Positions 16,680 to 24,640 of a stretch of 64,000 nt of DNA are shown here, piece after piece. The notes under the pieces are model-generated. The model saw nothing but the letters and a program-made list of their open reading frames with translations, was not told the origin of the DNA and made no database searches. Location: assembly GCA_016187925.1 (NCBI GenBank), contig JACPIS010000041.1:1-64000 (forward strand), read 5' to 3'. Numbering within the stretch: the stretch's first letter is position 1; each line of letters begins with the position of its first letter. The translations under genes were made by a program, and so were the position numbers. Source of the DNA: Opitutia bacterium. GTDB lineage: Bacteria; Verrucomicrobiota; Verrucomicrobiia; Opitutales; Opitutaceae.

Positions 16680-18980
16680 ATGAACCACGCCCAACGTCTC
16701 CTCGCGTTCGCCGGTGCGGCGGCGCTTTGCCTCGTCGCCCGCGCCGAGCCATCCACCGGCCCGCTGCTCGGTTTCACTCCCGACAACTCCGCCGCCCAGC
16801 TGAAGCTCGAAGCCACCTACGACGCCCAGCTGAATCCCGCCGACTTGCGCGGCTGGCTGGAGCAGATGGCCGCCGAACCCAACCACGTCGGCACGCCACA
16901 CGACAAGGCCAACGCCGAGTTCACCCTCGCCAAGTTCAAGGAATGGGGTTGGGACGCGCGCCTCGAGGTGTTCCAAGTGCTCTACCCCACGCCGAAAAGC
17001 GTGACGCTGGAGCTGGTCGCACCCACGAGGTTCACCGCGAAGCTGCACGAGCCGGCCATCGCCGGCGACCGCACCTCCGCCAACACCAAGGACGCCCTCC
17101 CACCCTACAACGCCTATGGCGCGGATGGCGACGTGACCGCCGAGCTGGTTTACGTCAACCAAGGCATGCCCGACGACTACAAGGAACTCGAGCGCCACGG
17201 CATCAGCGTGAAGGGTCGCATCGTCATCGCCCGCTACGGCGGCGGCTGGCGCGGCCTCAAACCCAAGCTCGCCTACGAGCACGGCGCCGTGGGCTGCCTG
17301 ATTTACTCCGACCCGAAGGACGATGGCTACGGCCTCGGCGACGTCTATCCCAAGGGCGGCCAGCGTCCCGCCGACGGTGTGCAGCGCGGCTCCGTGGCCG
17401 ACATGCCGCTCTATCCCGGCGACCCGCTCACCCCCGGCATCGGCGCCACGGCGGACGCCAAGCGCCTCAAGATCGAGGATGCCAAGACCATCCTGAAAAT
17501 CCCCGTTCTGCCCATTTCCTACGGCGACGCGCAACCTCTGCTGGCCGCGCTCGACGGCACAGTAGTGCCCCCGGGCTGGCGCGGCGCGTTGCCCCTCACC
17601 TATCACTTCGGGCCCGGTCCGGCCAAAGTTCGCCTCGCGATCAGCTCCGACTGGAGTCTCAAGCCCATCTACAACGTCATCGCGTTCCTGTCCGGCAGCG
17701 AGCACCCCGACGAGTGGGTGTTGCGCGGCAATCATCGCGACGGCTGGGTCTTCGGCGCCTGGGATCCGCTCTCCGGCCACATCGCCATGATGGCCGAGGC
17801 GAAGGCCATCGGCGCGCTCGCGAAGCAGGGCTGGAAACCCAAGCGCACGCTCGTCTACTGCAGCTGGGACGGCGAGGAGCCGGGCCTGCTCGGCTCGACC
17901 GAATGGGCCGAGGCCCATGCCGAAGAACTGCAGCGCAAGGCCGTGCTCTACATCAATTCCGACACCAACACCCGCGGCTTCCTCAATCCGTCCGGCAGCC
18001 ACGCCTTTCAGGAACTCGTCAACCAAGTCGCCGGCAGCGTGCGCGACCCGCAGACCGGCGTGAGCGTGCTCGCGCGGCTCCGCGCCCGCCTCCAGGTCGA
18101 CGCCGCCAAACCCGGCGCGAGCGAGGACGACAAGGAACTGGCGCAGCTCGCCGCCGCCGGTTCCGTGCCCATCGCGGCCCTCGGCTCCGGCTCGGACTTC
18201 ACGCCGTTTCTCCAACACCTGACGCTAGCGACCCTGAACCTCGATTTCAGCGGCGAAGAGCAGCAGGACGGCGTCTACCACTCGATCTACGATTCCTTCG
18301 ACCACTACGACCGCTTCGGCGATCCCGGCTATCATTACGGCGTGGCGCTCGCGCAGGTCATCGGTCGCGCCATGCTGCGCACGGCCGACGCCGACGTACT
18401 CCCGCTACAGTTCAAGGACACCGCCGCAACCATCGGCCGCTACACGACCGAAGTGCACAAGCTGCTCGATGCTCTCCGCAGCGCGACCGAGCAGAAGAAC
18501 AAGCTCCTCGAGCAAAACGCCTACGTGCTCGCGGCCGATCCGACGCAGACCTATGTCCCTCCTGCCCGCGACAGCGCCGTGCCGTTCCTGAACTTCGCAC
18601 CACTCGATAACGCCGTCACGCGGCTGACCCAAAGCGCCAGCTCCGTCGACGCCCTGCTCGCCAGCGCTCCGGTTGAGTTGGCGCACATGGAGTCTTCCCA
18701 ACGCCTCGAGCTCGACAGCCTGCTGCAAGGCATGGAGGCGGCCTTCGGCCACGCCCCCGGCCTGCCCGGCCGCGAATGGTTCAAGCACACCATCTACGCT
18801 CCCGGCCTGCTGACCGGCTACGGGGTGAAGACGCTCCCCGGCGTACGCGAAGCGCTCGAAGACCGCCGCTGGGCCGAAGCCGAGCAATACATCGGCGTCA
18901 CCGCCGGCGCCCTCAACACCTACAGCGACCGGCTCGACCGCATCGCCACGTTGCTCAGGCAAGCGCCGCCGAAGAAATGA
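16680..18980 (+). CDS. M28-family metallopeptidase (glutamate carboxypeptidase II/TfR-like), exported
   Basis: The 766-residue protein starts with a signal peptide (MNHAQRLLAFAGAAALCLVA, cut near ARA). It has the glutamate carboxypeptidase II layout: a protease-associated domain around residues 140-290, a zinc peptidase core, and a C-terminal TfR-dimer helical domain. Metal and catalytic segments are GNHRDGWVFGAWDPLSGH, SWDGEEPGLLGSTEWAE, YINSDTNTRG and YHSIYDSFDHYDRFGDPGYH, each aligned with known co-catalytic zinc ligands. It is probably a periplasmic or secreted exopeptidase. It stands alone and is closed by a terminator. Confidence 0.92.
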   Translation: MNHAQRLLAFAGAAALCLVARAEPSTGPLLGFTPDNSAAQLKLEATYDAQLNPADLRGWLEQMAAEPNHVGTPHDKANAEFTLAKFKEWGWDARLEVFQVLYPTPKSVTLELVAPTRFTAKLHEPAIAGDRTSANTKDALPPYNAYGADGDVTAELVYVNQGMPDDYKELERHGISVKGRIVIARYGGGWRGLKPKLAYEHGAVGCLIYSDPKDDGYGLGDVYPKGGQRPADGVQRGSVADMPLYPGDPLTPGIGATADAKRLKIEDAKTILKIPVLPISYGDAQPLLAALDGTVVPPGWRGALPLTYHFGPGPAKVRLAISSDWSLKPIYNVIAFLSGSEHPDEWVLRGNHRDGWVFGAWDPLSGHIAMMAEAKAIGALAKQGWKPKRTLVYCSWDGEEPGLLGSTEWAEAHAEELQRKAVLYINSDTNTRGFLNPSGSHAFQELVNQVAGSVRDPQTGVSVLARLRARLQVDAAKPGASEDDKELAQLAAAGSVPIAALGSGSDFTPFLQHLTLATLNLDFSGEEQQDGVYHSIYDSFDHYDRFGDPGYHYGVALAQVIGRAMLRTADADVLPLQFKDTAATIGRYTTEVHKLLDALRSATEQKNKLLEQNAYVLAADPTQTYVPPARDSAVPFLNFAPLDNAVTRLTQSASSVDALLASAPVELAHMESSQRLELDSLLQGMEAAFGHAPGLPGREWFKHTIYAPGLLTGYGVKTLPGVREALEDRRWAEAEQYIGVTAGALNTYSDRLDRIATLLRQAPPKK

Positions 18981-18987
18981 TCCCATG

Positions 18988-19018
18988 AGGGGCGCCGCTA
19001 AGGTGCCCCTTATTTTTT
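18988..19018 (+). terminator. Rho-independent terminator after the M28 peptidase gene
   Basis: AGGGGCGCC and GGTGCCCCT form a 9-bp stem with one G-T pair and a GCTAA loop, followed by TATTTTTT. It overlaps the 3' end of the convergent pseudouridine synthase gene. Confidence 0.88.
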
Positions 19019-19927
19019 GCGCAATTCTGCCATCAGCTGCCGGAAATCTTCCGGCAGCGGGGCACGCAGGTCCATCGTCTTGCCATTCACCGGATGACTG
19101 AAGACGAGATGCTCGGCATGCAGCATCACGCGCGGCGGCTTGGGCGAATCGGGGGCCTGTTTCCAACCGTAGGTGGCGTCGCCGAGCAGCGGATGGCCGA
19201 TGGATTTCAGGTGGACCCGGATCTGATGCGTGCGGCCGGTGTGAATCCGGCAGCGAACCAACGAGGCGCTCGTGCCAAATTTCTCCAACACCGCCCAGTC
19301 CGTGCGCGCCGGGCGGCCGCCCTCGCCCGTCGTCATGCGGTGCCGGTGCACGGGATGCCGGGCGATGCCGCGGTCGATCGTCCCGCTCTCGGCCTTCGGC
19401 ACGCCGGAGACGAGCGCGACGTATTCCTTCTGCAACGCGCGCTCCGCGAACTGGTCGGCCAGCGCGCGGTGCGCGGTGTCGTTCTTCGCCACGACGATCA
19501 GGCCCGTCGTCTCCTTGTCGATGCGGTGCACGATGCCCGGACGTTCGACGCCGCCGATGCCGCTCAGTTCGCCGGCGCAATGCGCCAGCAGCGCGTGCAC
19601 GAGCGTGTCTTCGCCCGTACCGACACCCGGGTGCACGACCATGCCGGACGGTTTGTTGAGCACGATGAGGTGCTTGTCCTCGAAAATCACATCGAGCGGG
19701 ATGTCCACCGGCTTGAGCTCGGCCGGCTTGGCCTCCGGCAGCGAAAACTCGATCGTCTGACCGGCACGCACGTCGTCGGCCTGCGCGATCACCTTGCCGT
19801 CCACCTGCACGAGCCCGGCCTCGAGCGCGCGCTGAAAGGCGGCCCGGCTGTGCTCGGGAAACGCCGCCGCGAGCACCTTGTCGGCTCGTTCGCGGCGACT
19901 GCCCGGCGGAACGACGTAGGAGGTCAT
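19010..19927 (-). CDS. RluA-family 23S rRNA pseudouridine synthase (RluD-like)
   Basis: The 305-residue protein has an N-terminal S4 RNA-binding domain (ERADKVLAAAFPEHSRAAFQ and VQVDGKVIAQADDVRAGQ) and a RluA-type catalytic domain. The catalytic aspartate is D137 in VHRIDKETTGLIV. The downstream motifs VRCRIHTGRTHQIRVHLKSI and GDATYG fit the family. Size and S4 domain resemble RluD, which modifies helix 69 of 23S rRNA, but the exact target is inferred. It overlaps the upstream deaminase gene by 4 bp. Confidence 0.92.
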   Translation of the reverse strand: MTSYVVPPGSRRERADKVLAAAFPEHSRAAFQRALEAGLVQVDGKVIAQADDVRAGQTIEFSLPEAKPAELKPVDIPLDVIFEDKHLIVLNKPSGMVVHPGVGTGEDTLVHALLAHCAGELSGIGGVERPGIVHRIDKETTGLIVVAKNDTAHRALADQFAERALQKEYVALVSGVPKAESGTIDRGIARHPVHRHRMTTGEGGRPARTDWAVLEKFGTSASLVRCRIHTGRTHQIRVHLKSIGHPLLGDATYGWKQAPDSPKPPRVMLHAEHLVFSHPVNGKTMDLRAPLPEDFRQLMAELRKK

Positions 19928-20916
19928 GAGTCGTTGCGAATGGCGTCGAGCTGGTCGAGCCAGGCCTGCTTCTGCTCCGGCACGAGATCGGCGACCTCGA
20001 AGCCATGACGGGCCAGTTGGATGAGCTCCCGCCGGGAGAACTCCCGCTGCTCGGCGAGCGCGACGTACTCGTCGTTCAGCGTGTTGCCAAAGGAAACGGG
20101 ATCGTCGGTGCTGATCGTCACCTTCACGCCCGCGTCGAAAAGGTCGCGGATGGGATGCGCGCTCAGCGTGATGCCGGGCATGAGCTTGTGGTTACTAATC
20201 GGGCAGACATCGAGAGCGATGCCGCGCCGGACCAGCTCGGTCACGACGGTCGGGTCCTCCACGGCGCGAACACCGTGTTCGATGCGGTGCGGTTGGAGTT
20301 CGTCCAGGATGCGCCGCACGAAGTCCGCGCCCATGAACTCGCCGGCGTGCGCCTTGGTGTATTTGCCGGCGCGGCGCGCGGCGGCCCAGTAGTCGGCCGA
20401 CCACGGCTCCAGCGGAAAACTCTCCGTGCCGTGCAGGTCGATGCCCGTGAGATCCGTCCACGTCAGCGCGTCCTCCAGCACGGGTTTCATCTTCGGGCCC
20501 GCGCCGTTGTGATGGATGCCGAGGAAAACACGGACCTCAAGGCCCGCGGGCACCGCCTCACGGATGGCCGCGAGCACTTCGCGACCGTCGAGGCCGAGAA
20601 ACTCGATCACGCCGGAGGCGAAGCTGGTCTCGACGTACTTGACGTTCTGCGCGAGATGGCGCGCGAAGATCACCTTGCCCGCCTCGTGGTAGCGCTCGGG
20701 CGAGGTGAACCAAGAGAACGCCATGTCGAGCAGTTCCTGCTCGAAATGCCCGAAGTCGCGGAACTTGAAATCCCGCGCCCACGACGCCGGCGGCTGGGTG
20801 AACTCCGGCCGGACCTGGCGCAGCAGCTCGAGCGGCAGCGCGCCCTCGAAATGCAGGTGCGTCTCCGTCTTCGGGAGAGCTTGGACAAAGCGGAGGAACG
20901 AAGGATCGGTATGCAT
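19924..20916 (-). CDS. Adenosine/adenine deaminase-family metal hydrolase
   Basis: The 330-residue amidohydrolase has the zinc site of the ADD family: H20 and H22 (KTETHLHFEGALP), H190 with catalytic E193 (KAHAGEF), H214 (RIEHG) and D271-D272 (ISTDDPVSFGNTL). The CPISNHKL stretch resembles the SN motif that separates adenosine from adenine deaminases but fits neither form exactly, so the substrate is left open. An aminodeoxyfutalosine deaminase role is unlikely because this window carries classical men genes. It is coupled to the pseudouridine synthase gene by a 4-bp overlap. Confidence 0.87.
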   Translation of the reverse strand: MHTDPSFLRFVQALPKTETHLHFEGALPLELLRQVRPEFTQPPASWARDFKFRDFGHFEQELLDMAFSWFTSPERYHEAGKVIFARHLAQNVKYVETSFASGVIEFLGLDGREVLAAIREAVPAGLEVRVFLGIHHNGAGPKMKPVLEDALTWTDLTGIDLHGTESFPLEPWSADYWAAARRAGKYTKAHAGEFMGADFVRRILDELQPHRIEHGVRAVEDPTVVTELVRRGIALDVCPISNHKLMPGITLSAHPIRDLFDAGVKVTISTDDPVSFGNTLNDEYVALAEQREFSRRELIQLARHGFEVADLVPEQKQAWLDQLDAIRNDS

Positions 20917-20924
20917 GTATTCTG

Positions 20925-20979
20925 CTAGGGCGAGTCGTCCCCGACGAGCCGCGGCTCATCCGGAGGATTCGCCCTACCC
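20925..20979. repeat. Interspersed palindromic repeat with three mini-hairpins
   Basis: Outer arms TAGGGCGA (20926-20933) and TCGCCCTA (20969-20976) enclose three hairpins: GTCG-TCCC-CGAC, GAGCCGCGGCTC and ATCC-GGA-GGAT. The right half (20952-20979, 28 bp) recurs exactly inside alaS at 60128-60155. A variant of the left half lies at 61359-61386 on the opposite strand. The CTA at 20974-20976 is the stop codon of the M29 aminopeptidase gene. Confidence 0.8.
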
Positions 20980-22098
20980 TTTCTTCAGCAATTCGGATGG
21001 ATTGAGCTTCTGCAGCGCCTTCGGGACGAACAGACCGTCCTTGCGGATGAGTTTGTCGTCGAACCAGATTTCGCCGCCGCCGTATTCGGGGCGCTGGATG
21101 CTGACCATGTCCCAGTGGACGGACGACTTGTTGCCGTTGCCGGCGCGCTCGTAGGCCTGGCCCGGCGTGAAGTGGAATGAGCCGGCGATCTTCTCGTCGA
21201 ACAGGATGTCGCGCATCGGCTCCTTGATGTGCGGGTTGAAGCCGAGGGCGAACTCGCCGACGTAGCGCGCGCCCGGGTCGGTATCGAGAATCTCGTTCAG
21301 GCGTTTCGTGTTGTTGCTCGTCGCCTCGACGATGCGGCCCTGGCGGAAAGTGAGCTTGATGTGATCGAACGCGGTGCCGAGGTAGACGGTCGGCGCGTTG
21401 TAGGTGATCGTGCCTTCGACGCTGTCCTTCACCGGGCAGGAGAACACCTCGCCGTCGGGGATGTTGTGGGCGCCGCCGCAGGCCTCGGCTCCGATGCCCT
21501 TGATCGAGAACCGCAGGTCGGTGCCCGGGCCCTTGAGGTGGACGCGGTCGGTCTTGTTCATGAGCGTCTCGAGCGCCTTCATGCCCGGGCCGTAGCGGTG
21601 GTAGTCGAAGGTGCAGACGCGGAAGAAAAAATCCTCGAACGCCTCGGTGCTCATGTTCGCCTGCTGGGCCATGGCGGGCGACGGCCAGCGAAGCACGACC
21701 CACTTGGTCTTGTTCACGCGGTGGTCGAGCACGGGCTTCATGATCTTGGCCACCAGCTGCACGCGGGCGGACGGCACGTCGGAGGTCTCGAAGATGTTGT
21801 CCGAGCCGCGCACGGCGATGTAGGCCTGCATCTTCTGCATGCGCTGCAGCTCCACCGCGGCGCTGGTCTCGTATTGGGCGGCCTCGGCGCCCTGCAGCAA
21901 CTCGCGCGTGCTGCGCGCCCGCTGGATGTTCACATACGGCAGCGCCCCCTGCCGCCGGGCGGCGCGCACCAGCTCGATGACGAACGCATCGGGAATGTCG
22001 AACGCATCGATCAGCACGCGCTCGCCCTTCTTCAGGTGGGTGGAAAAACCGGTCAGAACTTCGGCCAGCTGGGCAAAACGGGGGTCACTCATGCCCAA
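20974..22098 (-). CDS. M29-family aminopeptidase (thermophilic aminopeptidase type)
   Basis: The 374-residue cytosolic metallo-aminopeptidase has an N-terminal Rossmann-like domain (about 1-110) and the M29 metal site: [24 protein letters not shown], the tyrosine in [10 protein letters not shown], and SSVHWDMV with the His-x-Asp pair. The C-terminus is ...SELLKKG followed by TAG. This stop codon lies inside an interspersed palindromic repeat. A second ATG two codons downstream (MSDPRF) is an alternative start. It lies between lpxK upstream and the deaminase gene downstream on the same strand. Confidence 0.92.
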   Translation of the reverse strand: MGMSDPRFAQLAEVLTGFSTHLKKGERVLIDAFDIPDAFVIELVRAARRQGALPYVNIQRARSTRELLQGAEAAQYETSAAVELQRMQKMQAYIAVRGSDNIFETSDVPSARVQLVAKIMKPVLDHRVNKTKWVVLRWPSPAMAQQANMSTEAFEDFFFRVCTFDYHRYGPGMKALETLMNKTDRVHLKGPGTDLRFSIKGIGAEACGGAHNIPDGEVFSCPVKDSVEGTITYNAPTVYLGTAFDHIKLTFRQGRIVEATSNNTKRLNEILDTDPGARYVGEFALGFNPHIKEPMRDILFDEKIAGSFHFTPGQAYERAGNGNKSSVHWDMVSIQRPEYGGGEIWFDDKLIRKDGLFVPKALQKLNPSELLKKG

Positions 22099-22158
22099 AC
22101 CTTCGCGACCCCTCCGGCGGCATTCAACCTCAAAGCGACCCGCCCCACCGTCGCGGAC

Positions 22159-23382
22159 TCAGCCGGCCGCGGCGGGCGCGACCTCCGGTTCCTCGTTGGC
22201 CGGGCGGCCGCGCGGAAAACAGATCTTGCCCACGGCATCGCGGAAGTCGTCGGCGCCGCGCAGAATCTCGATCTCCAGCCGCAGGTAATAGAGCGGCAGC
22301 GGGCAGGCCGCGGCATCCGTGATGCGCACGGCGTCCTTCTCCGTCGTGACGATGAACTCCGCTCCGTCCCGCTGCGCGCCGGCGTAGACCTCGGTGAGAT
22401 CCTCGGGGGTGAAGCGGTAGTGGTCGAGGAAGCGCTCGACGTGCACGAGCTGCGCCCCGCCCTCGCGCAGGAAACGCTCGAAACTCTCCGGCGTCGCGAT
22501 GCCGCTGAACGCGCCGACGCGCCGGCCCTTCAGGTCCGCGAGCGGGCGGCGCTCGCCGTTGCCGACGCGCTGGAGGAACTGCGGCCGGTGCGCGCACTCG
22601 ATGATCTCGGCGTGCGGGTTGTAGCGCTTGATGACCTCCTCCAGTTCCTCGTCGCGCCGGCCGTTGGACTTGGTGAGGAAGACGTAGGAGGCGCGCTTCA
22701 GGTGCTTCACCGGCTCGCGCAGGATGCCGCGCGGCAGCACGAAGCCGTTGCCGAACGGATTGGTCTTGTCGACGAGCAGCAGGTTGAGCCGGCCCTTGAG
22801 CGGCAGGTATTGGAAGCCGTCGTCGAGCACGAGCGTGTCGCAGCCGAAGCGCTTGATGGCGTATGCGCCGGCCTTCACGCGGTCCTTGTCGACCAGCACG
22901 ACGACGCCCGGAAGATTCTTCGCCAGCATGAACGGCTCGTCGCCGGCCACCTCGGAATCGAGCAGCACGCGCTCGCCGTCGCTCACGACGCGCGGCGGCT
23001 CGGGCTCGGTGTGGGTGAACGCGTACCACCATTTCTTCCAGAGCGGCGGCGCCTTGCTCTTGTAGCCGCGGGAGAGGATGGCGACCTTGCGGCCGCGCTC
23101 GTGCAGGGCGCGGGCGAACTTTTCCACGACGGGCGTCTTGCCCGTGCCGCCGACGGTGAGATTGCCCACGACGACGACAAGGCAGCCGAGCGGATGGTCA
23201 TGGAAGATGCGCTTGCGGTAGAGCCAGAGCCGGAGCTGCACAATGCCGTTGAAGAGGTAGGAACACAGCTGCAGGAAGCCGCCGAAGACCGTGGCGCCCA
23301 CGCCCTCGCGCTTGCCGAGGATGACGTCGATGGCGAACAGCTCGAATTCGTTGATCTTTTGGCGAATCCAGCGGTTGGGCAT
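22159..23382 (-). CDS. lpxK: Tetraacyldisaccharide 4'-kinase
   Basis: The 407-residue protein phosphorylates the 4' position of the lipid A disaccharide precursor at the inner membrane, so the organism makes lipid A. The N-terminal membrane-associated segment lies at about residues 30-55. The P-loop is at about residues 72-83 ([13 protein letters not shown]), followed by a [12 protein letters not shown] motif and [11 protein letters not shown] near the end. It is longer than E. coli LpxK (328 residues), with most of the extra length at both ends, including an Ala/Pro-rich tail. It is divergent from the aminotransferase gene. Confidence 0.94.
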   Translation of the reverse strand: MPNRWIRQKINEFELFAIDVILGKREGVGATVFGGFLQLCSYLFNGIVQLRLWLYRKRIFHDHPLGCLVVVVGNLTVGGTGKTPVVEKFARALHERGRKVAILSRGYKSKAPPLWKKWWYAFTHTEPEPPRVVSDGERVLLDSEVAGDEPFMLAKNLPGVVVLVDKDRVKAGAYAIKRFGCDTLVLDDGFQYLPLKGRLNLLLVDKTNPFGNGFVLPRGILREPVKHLKRASYVFLTKSNGRRDEELEEVIKRYNPHAEIIECAHRPQFLQRVGNGERRPLADLKGRRVGAFSGIATPESFERFLREGGAQLVHVERFLDHYRFTPEDLTEVYAGAQRDGAEFIVTTEKDAVRITDAAACPLPLYYLRLEIEILRGADDFRDAVGKICFPRGRPANEEPEVAPAAAG

Positions 23383-23472
23383 GACAGTAATTGGCTTTGA
23401 CGGCGCGAGGCGACGATTGGTGAATCCTTGCTAGATGCCGCCGTTGCAACATGCAATACCGGCTTCGCCGCC

Positions 23473-24555
23473 ATGTCCTACAAGCTCTTCATTCCCGGTC
23501 CCGTCGCCGTCTCCGAAAAAACGCTCCGCGCCATGGCGCGCCCGATGATCGGGCACCGCAGCAGCGACTTCATCGCGCTGTACCGGGACATGCAGCCCGG
23601 CCTGCAGGCGCTGTTCGGCACGCGCGACCCGGTCTACCTCGCGACCAGCAGCGCCTGGGGCGTGATGGAAGGCTCGCTCCGCAATGTCGTGCGGAAAAAA
23701 GTCCTCTGCTGCATGAACGGCGCCTTCTCCGACAAGTGGCTCGATGTCGCCCGCCGCTGCGGACTCGAGGCCGCGCCGCTGCAGTTCGAGTGGGGCCAGC
23801 CGGTCGACCCCGCCGCGCTGCGCGCCGAGCTGGCCAAGGGCGGCTACGACGCCGTGACGATCATCCACAACGAGACCTCCTGCGGTTGCATGAGCGACCT
23901 GCCCGCGCTCGCCGCCGTGCTGCGCGAGTTTCCCGAGGTCATCGGCATCGTCGACACCGTCAGCTCGCTCAGCGCCGTGCCGATCGACAAGGACGCGCTC
24001 GGCCTCGACATCGTGCTGACCGGCTCGCAGAAGGCGCTCGCCCTGCCGCCCGGCCTGACGCTCGTGTCCGTCTCGCCCCGCGCGCTGGCCCGCGCCGCCA
24101 CGGCGCCGGCCCGCGGCTATTATTTCGACCTCGTCGAGTTCCAGAAAAACCACGAGGGCGGCATGACGCCCAGCACGCCGGTCATCCCGCTCATCTACGC
24201 GCTGCAGTCGAAGCTTGAGGACATCGCCGCCGAGGGCCTGGCCGCGCGCTTCGCCCGGCAGGCGCGGCTGAACCGCACCGTGCGCGACTGGGGCTACGCC
24301 CGGGGCTTCCGCCTCTTCCCGCGCGAGGGCTACGGCTCCGTCACGCTCAACTGCTTCGCCAACACCCTCGGCGTCGACCTCGTGGCGGTGAACAAGGCGC
24401 TGAAGGAGAAACACGGCTTCGTGATCGACGGCGGCTACGGGAAGCTCAAGGGCACGACCTTCCGCATCTCCAACATGGGCGACGAGACTGACGCGACCAT
24501 CGCCGACCTGCTCCGCGCGCTGGACGTCGTGCTGGCCGGTTTGGGAGCGAAATAA
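23473..24555 (+). CDS. Class V PLP-dependent aminotransferase (alanine-glyoxylate/serine-pyruvate type)
   Basis: The 360-residue protein begins YKLFIPGPVAVSEKTLRAM, the typical start of alanine-glyoxylate/serine-pyruvate aminotransferases. It has VTIIHNETSCGCMSDL, the PLP-contacting aspartate in IGIVDTVSSLSAVP (D161) and the Schiff-base lysine K187 in TGSQKALALPPG. The exact amino donor is not predictable and a serine aminotransferase role is possible. The ATG at 23473 is used; an ATG 45 bp upstream adds residues with no homology. Confidence 0.9.
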   Translation: MSYKLFIPGPVAVSEKTLRAMARPMIGHRSSDFIALYRDMQPGLQALFGTRDPVYLATSSAWGVMEGSLRNVVRKKVLCCMNGAFSDKWLDVARRCGLEAAPLQFEWGQPVDPAALRAELAKGGYDAVTIIHNETSCGCMSDLPALAAVLREFPEVIGIVDTVSSLSAVPIDKDALGLDIVLTGSQKALALPPGLTLVSVSPRALARAATAPARGYYFDLVEFQKNHEGGMTPSTPVIPLIYALQSKLEDIAAEGLAARFARQARLNRTVRDWGYARGFRLFPREGYGSVTLNCFANTLGVDLVAVNKALKEKHGFVIDGGYGKLKGTTFRISNMGDETDATIADLLRALDVVLAGLGAK

Positions 24556-24556
24556 C

Positions 24557-24580
24557 TACACGCGCGTGCGCGCACACGCG
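24557..24580. other. 24-bp perfect alternating pyrimidine-purine tract (Z-DNA prone)
   Basis: Every step from 24557 to 24580 alternates pyrimidine and purine, mostly CG with some CA/TG. It sits 60 bp upstream of the topoisomerase start. Such tracts can adopt the Z form under negative supercoiling. Confidence 0.5.
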
Positions 24581-24640
24581 ACTTCAGGGAAAAGTATTGC
24601 TTGAAATTACCGGCGGCGGGGCCTAACGGCTCGCCCGCAC

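Noticed and set aside
15510-18218. 902-codon open frame antisense to the rsmI, Ppx and M28 genes
   Set aside because: Covers three confident genes on the other strand and has no recognisable domain.
19924-20916. Aminodeoxyfutalosine deaminase
   Set aside because: menB, menD and menF in the same window show the classical menaquinone route.
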